This document shows positions 57,561 through 64,000 of a stretch of DNA of 64,000 nucleotides, one piece after another (the stretch's first letter is position 1; each line of letters starts with the position of its first letter). The notes under the pieces are model-generated. The model saw only the letters and a list, made by a program, of their open reading frames with translations. It ran no database searches and was not told the DNA's origin. The stretch is from Bilabrum cf. latius (lineage: Eukaryota > Bigyra: Bicosoecida > Bigyra > Bicosoecida): positions 372,001 to 436,000 of the forward strand of contig OZ237753.1 in assembly GCA_965178125.1 (NCBI GenBank), given 5' to 3'. Both the position numbers and the translations under genes were made by a program.

Positions 57561-58212
57561 TGTAACTGATACAATAAATAAGTAAGAACCTTAACACCTG
57601 TGGGTCCTATTTGCCCGGAAGTTCTGTACTTTTCCCGTCTGCATCCCGATCGACAATTCTGCATTAATGGATAACTGCTCGCAACCCTTGCGACGTCGAA
57701 AACGATCCGAAATTGGCCGCGGTGCAGGCAACAATCAATGTCTCACGCCTCAAGAATGGATCTAGAAGTAATTTACAGCGAGATATACCCAGCAAGAGCG
57801 AGTAGATGTGGACATTAAGCTGGAAACGAGGCCATACAAAGGTACCCAGTTCGGTCACAGTGAGCCACAGGCTGGTCGCCTGTGCAGTGGTCGCTGCCAA
57901 GTAGCCGGTGGCTATCGATGTTGTTTTGACGAGGGTTCGATCACTACGCCCATCCACAAGGCAGGCTGAAGAGTTATTGGTGCGGCGTGCTTGATCCTAC
58001 AGACGGCTGCGTGCGCGCCCCAACCCCCCTCCGGATTCCGGAAGCCGGGAAAGCGCGATCGTGTGACGAGCGATGCATCCGGACGCGAACTGCAACTGCG
58101 AGAATTCAGTCGCCCTCACAACAAAGCACTGAAAAGAAACAACATTCTGTTTCAATCTCTAAGAAAGGCTTTACACAAAACACACACAGCATCCTTTAAC
58201 TTTTCTCGAAGT
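57561..58212. promoter_or_regulatory. Divergent intergenic region between kinase and pirin
   Basis: 652 bp between two start codons pointing apart. It must hold both promoters. Some frames are open but show no domain or start context. A GGGTTCGATCAC stretch at about 57934 resembles a tRNA B box, but no cloverleaf fits around it. Confidence 0.4.
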
Positions 58213-59214
58213 ATGGCAGCAGCAACAGCAAAAGCAGCGAGCAGCACCGGGACAGGTGATGGGGCCACGTCGACCGGGGCAAAGGGTATCTCAGTGACGG
58301 CCCGACCATCGAAAGAACGCGGACACGCCAACCATGGCTGGTTAGATTCATACCACAGCTTCTCGTTTGCTGGATATTATGATCCGCGGCACGACGGGTG
58401 AGTTTAGTGCTACGTTTTGCTATAGCAGTATCGTACAATTTCCACGACTACCTGTCACCGTGTTCGCTAAATTTCTGCGAATTTCTTGTGGATTCTAAAT
58501 TATGCTGTCTTCACTCGCAGGTGGGGTCCGCTCCGCGTTATCAACGAAGACATTGTGTCGCCCTCCCAGGGCTTCGGGAGGCATCCGCACAGAACCTTCG
58601 AGATATTCAGCTACCCGCTGGCAGGTGCGCTGCGCCACGATGACAGCATGGGACACTCTGAGGTCATCCGAAGGGGTGATGTGCAGTTCACCTCCGCCGG
58701 CACGGGCATTGCCCACTCGGAGTACAACGCGAGCAAGACCGAGCAAGTCAAGTTCCTCTAGATCTGGCTGACTCCCAGCAGGGGCGGGCTCAAGCCGAGA
58801 TACGAGACGAAGAGGTTCGAAGATGAAGCCAAGAAGGACACGCTACTGCCCATTGTGGCCCAGGGAGGCCGGGGCGGTGCCATTGCCTGTGATGATGCGG
58901 CAGCTGTGTACGCCTCCATACTCTCAGAGGGCGCCGAGGTGCAGCACGAGTTCGACGGGGGCGCCGCGCGAAGCAGTTCCGCAGACGCCGCCGATGAAGC
59001 GCCCGCCAAGTCCCGCGTGGGCTACATCCACGTGCCCCTCGTGCCTGGCAGCCGCAGCAAGGGCCTCAAGCTGAGCTCGGGCCAGGTGCTGGCACCAGGG
59101 GACGGGGCCTACCTACGGGTCGCTGATGGGGCCAAGGGCGAGGATGCGAGTCTGGGATTCACCGCCGTGGGGGGCGCGACAGAGTTCCTGCTCTTTGACA
59201 TGACCCAGTCGTGA
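58213..59214 (+). CDS. Pirin-like bicupin protein
   Basis: Exons 58213..58397 and 58521..59214, 292 aa, TGA stop. Clear pirin signatures: [38 protein letters not shown], the metal-binding HPHRTFEI and later [13 protein letters not shown], which together give the usual three His and one Glu. The intron (123 bp, donor GTGAGT, acceptor CGCAG) removes an in-frame TGA. Pirins bind iron or another metal; some oxidise quercetin, and nuclear forms act as redox-dependent cofactors. TAG at 58759-58761 falls on the Gln of the LQIW motif conserved across the family, independent proof of the code. The N-terminal 25 residues are Ala/Ser/Gly-rich. Confidence 0.95.
58398..58520 (+). other. Intron of the pirin gene
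   Basis: 123-bp phase-2 intron, donor GTGAGT, acceptor CACTCGCAG. Without splicing the frame hits TGA at 58399; with it RHDG joins WGPLRV as in other pirins. Confidence 0.9.
58759..58761 (+). other. TAG codon at a conserved Gln of pirin
   Basis: The context is KFL-TAG-IWLTPS. Pirin proteins have Gln here (LQIWI or LQIWL) in bacteria, plants and animals. The frame continues for 151 more conserved codons to a TGA. Confidence 0.95.
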
Positions 59215-59413
59215 GAGACGGAGTGGTACCTCTATCGCTACTGTGACCGCGACTGCAACTGCGACTGTTGGTGGGCGTAGGTGCCGTGGCCTGGAGGTGT
59301 ATCGGCCAGCACGGTGCCAGTCAGCCATGGGTTGCCGCTGCTGGCCAGAAACGTTGCCATTGTGTGTTGATTTAAAATGAATAGAACGTTGCTCAAACAA
59401 CAGAATCAGATAA

Positions 59414-60355
59414 TCACGATTCAGCAGGTGCAATTCCTGAGGGTCCATCCGACGAAGCCATGCCACGGCCTCTGCCGCTGCCAGGCTTTCGTAAGGCAGC
59501 GTCGCGCAAATACTGCGAAGAAGCTGCACCGGTGGCCTCCACAAGTCGTCCGAATGCACTGTCCTCGCGGGACAGCAGCTCCGATGGAGAGCCTTGCTCC
59601 AGCACTCTGCCGTCGCCCATCACAACCACCACATCATAGTCGATGATCGTTGCCAGCCTGTGCGCGATGGTGAGGACAGTCCTGCCCTTGCAGTGCTCCC
59701 GCAGCGCTTTCTGCACGGCCTAATCTGCCTCCACTGACACCGAGGCCGTGGCTTCGTCCAGTGCCAGTATGGGCGAGTCTCGCAGGAGTGCTCTGGCCAG
59801 GCACAGCAGCTGCCTCTCGCCCTGGCTCAGCCCGCTGCCACCCTCCCCCACCCGGGCATCCAGTCCGCCGTCCATGGCACGGACGCGAACAGCCATGCCT
59901 GCTCGCTCCAGAGCCGCCCATACATGCTAGTCGCTGGGGCACTCGGCGCACGGCCTGCCAAGGTCAGGGTCCCAGTCGAGGCCCTGCTCCAGCCTCTTCG
60001 CACCTGGACCCGCCACAGCATCCATGATTCTCCCGCCGCTGTGGCCGGCTGCTGCAAGCCCGGTGCTGCGAGAGTGCGGGGACAGCACGCTCCGAGGACC
60101 CAGCAGTGGATCCGGACCCTGGGGCGATACCACCGATCGGATGGTGCCGGAGATGACAGCCCCGTCCTGCGGCACGATGGCGAGGTTCTCCCGCAGGTCT
60201 CGGAGGCCCATGGTTGCTGTATCGATACCGTCGATGGTAACGCTTCCCCTGGTGATGGTTGCCGATCTGTAGAGTGCTGCCAGAGTGCTGCTCTTGCCGC
60301 TCCCGGTGCGACCAACCAGCACAACCTTGCAGCCGGCGGCAACGGTGGCAAGCAT
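59414..60355 (-). CDS. Isolated ABCC-type nucleotide-binding domain (truncated transporter)
   Basis: 313 aa from the ATG at 60353-60355 to TGA 59414; the frame is blocked upstream by TGA at 60419. It contains Walker A (GRTGSGKSS), Q-loop ([14 protein letters not shown]), signature ([16 protein letters not shown]), Walker B ([11 protein letters not shown]) and the switch His (TIAHRL) of the second nucleotide-binding domain of ABCC/MRP transporters. An unusual insert of about 60 residues lies between the Q-loop and [13 protein letters not shown] at 59927 and 59720 (Gln). No membrane domain or first ATPase half precedes it: the next gene ends 110 bp upstream. It is either a stand-alone ATPase subunit or, more likely, the 3' remnant of a transporter gene. 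The extreme 5' end is uncertain (an AG acceptor is possible). Confidence 0.8.
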
Positions 60356-60464
60356 CAAGCAAAAGGGGAACTGGCAACTGCTATCCGGGCTTCGGAGCGC
60401 GCCTAGTCTGCGTAGCTTTCATACGGCATGATGAAACTCGACGATGACATCCGTACGCATTTAG

Positions 60465-63400
60465 TCAGTCTATGGGCTGGTCAGCGTTCATGTCGATTGA
60501 TTTCACCTAGTCAACCGCCTCACTGCACTTTCTCTACGACTCTGCACTATTCGCTATGCATTGAAGCGTCCAGGCATAGTCAGGATGGTCTGTGCCTAGC
60601 ACGTCCTCCTGGATGGACCTGCATTCCTCCAACACTCTACTAGACTCTTCGAAATCCTCCATAGAGTACAAGCAACTTGCAGTCATACAGAGCGACTCGG
60701 CATACTCGGGGTGTTGTTTACCGTGCGCATGCTCCAAGATCGTCTGGCACTGTTCGAGCAACTTTAGGGCCTTCCTGTACTCGCCCAATGACTGCAAGCA
60801 TCTGGCCATTTTTTGGAGCGCACTCGCGTACTTAGGGTGGTCTTCGCCAAAGACTCTTCCACGCCCAAGCAGACACTGCTGCAGCACCTTGATGGCATCG
60901 TCAAACTTCTCCAGTGCAGCCAAGCATATCGAAATGTTGCTCAAAACGGTCAGGCTGAACGGATGGTCCTTGCCAAGAACACGATTAGCGATATCTGCGC
61001 ACTGCTTAAAGTGCCCCAGAGCGTCGCCGTCCCTCCCCTGCTCATGCATGCACCACGCCATATTGTTGAGCGATATGGCATAGTCAGGATGATCCTTTCC
61101 GATAGTCTGCTGACGTATCATCAAGCACTTCTAGTACATGTCTGTAGACTCTGAAAACTTGCCCAAGGCCTGAAGACACCGAGCAATATTGCCTACCGTG
61201 TTCGCAAAGTCGGGATGCTCTGGACCAATGCCAGGCAGCTCTATCTGTATTTTGCTACACCTCTCATACAGCTCAATGGCTTCAGCATACTTGCCTTGAT
61301 GATCCAAGCACGTGGCCATGTTGCTCAGCGTACCAGCATAGTATCTGTGGCGCTCACCGTAGGCCGCTTTCAGTATCTTTGCGCAACGCTGGAACAGCCC
61401 AAGTGCTCTTGCATAGAGGCCCTACGAGTGCAAGCAGTTGCCAAAGTTATTCAGCGTCGTGGCGTGCTCAGGGTGATCCTTGCCGAGCTCATTCTCTTCA
61501 ATGCTGACGCAGGCTTCAAATATGCTCGTTGCCTCTGAGTGCATCCCCTGAGCCTACAAGCAGTCGGCCATGTTGGAGAGAGTTGTCGCGTCAGCACTCC
61601 GTGGGAACTCTGCGGTCGACTCGTCCCGCCCGAAGCAAGCCAACGCAAGCCGCACAGCATTTAGACCACTTGAATTCTGGCACAGCTCCCCAAGTGTTTG
61701 TTGCGCAGTGTATGCAGCAGATCCACCGACCCGCTGCAAGTGCGCCAATTCAGCCACGAGAGACCTAGTAGCAGTATCACGACCATGAGTGAAGAAACCC
61801 TATTCTGAAGCAATACGAGTTCCAACACAGTTTTGCGGCTTGCTCTCACGCCCAGGGATACTTGAAGTCGGCAACTTAGCTAACAGGTCTGCATCAGCAG
61901 GTACAAGGACAATTCCTTTACTCGAATGTAGCGTTGCCATTGTCCACGCTGCCCTTGATGCAGTACCATGCACTGTATCGTGACCGTGGAAAACATTTGA
62001 AGACCCAAGAGCAGCGATGATGGCGGTACGAGCTACGACATTGATACCAGGCTACTCAAGCAACACACGCAGATGCCTCAATCCGACACCTAGCGAGTGC
62101 ATGCATCCTTTGAGCAGTCGCCGACATGCTGCCGGATTTGCAATCATTTCAGCTTCAGACGAACCAACCTCACCTAGAGCAGCCTTGATCGTTTTCTCGC
62201 CTACTAGCCTCACGCAATCGTACAGCTTCTCAATACAACGCCTGGCGCTCTCCCATTCTACATGGCGATCACGTCGTTGCTGCATGACAAGGTCAGGGCT
62301 CAGGCCTGCCCACTCCGACCCTTCGAGCTTGCTGATGCATGCAGCTGCCTCTGGTGGTAGCAAACAAGTTAATGCTGAGTTCCCGCAGTAGTACCACTGG
62401 GGACATGATACGATGGCCGATAGTCCGCGTGTACCATCGGCTTTCGTCCCAATTACAGCAACACAACCGCGGTTCGCGTATACACGCATCATCTTGACCT
62501 GGAACGACAGCGGACAAGTGTGACAGAGGCGCGCCCAGTCCTCTAGTAATTTGCCCAACTTGCGCAAGTCGGGCTTTCCGTCTGCCTCATGTGCAAATTC
62601 AGACAAGGTGATCTGATGGACAGACGAGGAGGCGCCTGTACCAGCGCCTTCATGCAACCAAAGACGCGGTCTAGCGCCATCGGAGCCCATCCACTCCATC
62701 CAGACTACATCCGGGATCAGAAGTCGGTGTGTGTCTAGAACCACCCTCGAGCCGTTGGTCAGTTGGTGCACCTCCACGTCAAATGGCAGGCGTAGCAAGG
62801 TCTTTTGTGTCCCAGCAGGGTGATCTATTCGGTGACGTACCGAAATTTGTGGCCTGCGGTAGTCCAAGTTTACTCCTGATGACTTGATGGCGGACAACAC
62901 TGTCACGGCCAGCTCCACTTCTTCTTCGGGCAATCGTTCCTTCGCCAGTTCAGTCAGATTGATTGAATCTGGATCGCATACCCTTACAATCTTCTCAAGC
63001 TCATCTGCTGCCAAGCTCGTGCCTTTCAGAATCTCGAAGATGGTCTTGGGTCTGGAGGTGCTATCACTTTCAGGTTCATCATCAGCGACATACTAGTGCC
63101 TAATGACAGATCTAACGTGCCTTTCGTATGCATGCATGCCAAACCATCCAGCTATTGGATCCACAACATCATGAAGCTGCTCATCATCAACATGCATAGT
63201 CTTGCAGCCATCCGAAGACCCTACCCGAAGGGTTGCAGACTCCACGTCAACACAGGCGAATGCCTAGGCACGAATAAAGCAAATCCCACGGCTTTTTGTC
63301 TTCACTGGAATATCTACGCACTCCAATAGCGGGGTCGAGACGTGGACGCTGTCCATCGCGTGCACCCACCGACTCGCCGCTGCCTCCCGCTTGGCCGCTT

Positions 63401-63863
63401 TGGCCGCCATACGCGTACTTTTGTAATAGCCATTTTGATCGAATGCGAACTTTATGAAGAGTCCCACGCCTTCGTGCTTAAACTTGATACCACCTGCTCG
63501 GCCACCCACCGCAGCGGGCTGCAGTCCGGTACTGCGTTGGATGCCTGCAAGGTCCATGGAGGTGAACCCAACTGGATCGTCCCCTCTCCACACCATCTCT
63601 ACTACAGGGAAGTCATTGAAAACCTTGCTGACGTCAGCATGAAAGTGCTGCCCAACCTAGTCCAGCTTTGCACGACGCTCCATCTGCTCATGCGGGTTCA
63701 GCGCGACGGTGCGCTTGGCATCTTCAAACGCTGGCTAACGACCCTTCGGGGTTTGGGCTGCCTCGTCAGCCTCTTCTGTACCACTGCAGATACCACGTCG
63801 CTCCTATGAGCGGTGGTCGCTTATACTGCTGTCATCTACACCCACTGCAGTTGCCTAACTCAT
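60465..63863 (-). CDS. Clu-like N-terminal region plus kinesin-light-chain-type TPR array
   Basis: 1,132 aa in one exon, ATG at 63861-63863, TGA at 60465. Thirteen in-frame TAG codons (63855, 63804, 63735, 63657, 63264, 63093, 62052, 61800, 61554, 61422, 61131, 60534, 60507) are read as Gln. Residues about 105-520 recall the Clu/TIF31-type region of protist TPR proteins (GGIKFKHEGVGLFIKFAFD; GYYKSTRMAAKAAKREAAAS; RVVLDTHRLLIPD), which I regard as probable only. From about residue 700 there are roughly ten 42-residue TPRs of kinesin-light-chain type, each with the ALxxYERCxxI, GKDHPDYAxSLNNMAxC pattern. Clu proteins bind mRNAs of mitochondrial proteins; many such TPR proteins are simply scaffolds. 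Two of the TAG codons lie at the L-Q-x-x-G turn of a repeat (CLQAQG, LHSQGL), a usual place for Gln. Confidence 0.8.
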
Positions 63864-64000
63864 AGAAAGGTCCGCACCAGCACCTGAAGCGGCCGATGAC
63901 TACGGTACATCTGACCGTTCGTCAACCTGAACGGGCGAGTAATCGATGGCAGGGCAACCTGTGCTGCCAGCACCTAAATCTGCGCCTGTATTGATTAGAG
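63864..64000 (-). promoter_or_regulatory. Upstream region of the TPR gene
   Basis: 137 bp to the window edge. The reading frame of the TPR gene stays open upstream of the chosen ATG for some distance, so an earlier start outside the window is possible. No motif identified. Confidence 0.3.

Noticed and set aside
57664-57957. Minus-strand frame of 97 codons upstream of the kinase
   Set aside because: No domain, no TAG, no start context, and it lies in the divergent promoter region.
57900-58000. Possible tRNA gene around GGGTTCGATCAC
   Set aside because: No A box at the right distance and no acceptor or anticodon stem could be formed; no tRNA gene, including a tRNA-Gln(CUA), was recognised in the window.
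1-64000. In-frame TAGs as evidence that all these genes are pseudogenes
   Set aside because: TAA, TGA and frameshifts are absent over frames up to 21 kb while TAG is common; random decay would give all three stops. TAG sits at Gln positions in alignments.
1-64000. TAG as pyrrolysine, leucine or programmed readthrough
   Set aside because: Paralogous positions have CAG, and the pirin site is Gln in the family. The frequency (about 24 in one protein) is too high for readthrough.
1-64000. Standard ciliate code with both UAA and UAG as Gln
   Set aside because: UAA ends the SAP18-like and acidic repeat genes at positions that fit a protein end, and no in-frame UAA occurs inside any gene model.
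1-64000. Bacterial or viral origin, CRISPR arrays, insertion sequences
   Set aside because: Spliceosomal introns, eukaryotic domain families and the absence of operon spacing, transposase genes or spacer arrays argue against these.

Overview
This is nuclear DNA of a GC-rich protist-like eukaryote. It has short GT-AG introns (92-219 bp, donors mostly GTGAG), secreted and membrane proteins built from animal-like modules (FG-GAP, REJ, GPS, Reeler, DOMON, cytochrome b561, EGF), and an NDR kinase, SAP18-like, pirin, ABCC and TPR genes. I cannot name the species.

The main feature is the genetic code. Every recognisable protein gene here contains in-frame TAG codons, and none of the twelve genes whose end lies inside the window stops at TAG: ten end in TGA and two in TAA. 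Read through TAG, the frames stay open for up to 21 kb. Where duplicated copies can be compared, TAG in one stands for CAG in the other, and in the pirin gene TAG occupies the usual Gln of the LQIW motif. UAG is therefore read as glutamine, with UGA and UAA as stops. All gene models below use that code; a standard-code annotation would break them into dozens of fragments.

Layout. 1-2413 (-): 5' part of an FG-GAP surface protein. 4006-7866 (-): Reeler/DOMON/EGF/DOMON/cytochrome b561 protein. 8063-10552 (+): cholinesterase-like membrane protein with a Gly at the catalytic Ser position. 10729-11466 (-): acidic, probably nuclear, unknown protein. 11560-50680: a very large inverted duplication. 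Its arms carry two convergent intronless genes, A (11712-26255, +, 4,847 aa) and B (29260-50520, -, 7,086 aa). Both encode a signal peptide, FG-GAP propeller modules, Ser/Pro/Thr linkers, a REJ region, a GPS motif and a polycystin-1-like membrane region with Cys-rich loops. They are about 97% identical in the parts I compared by eye, but gene A has three FG-GAP modules and gene B eight. The 3.1-kb spacer holds one small secreted-protein gene and several degenerate fragments. To the right lie a SAP18-like gene (-), an acidic repeat protein (+), an NDR-type kinase with a 21-nt microexon (-), a pirin (+), an isolated ABCC-type nucleotide-binding domain (-) and a Clu-like/TPR protein (-).

The left two-thirds looks like a cluster of cell-surface genes: three FG-GAP proteins, an extracellular redox protein and a cholinesterase-like protein. 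The right end is housekeeping and signalling. Genes are closely packed, with convergent gaps of about 175-200 bp and divergent gaps of about 200-650 bp.
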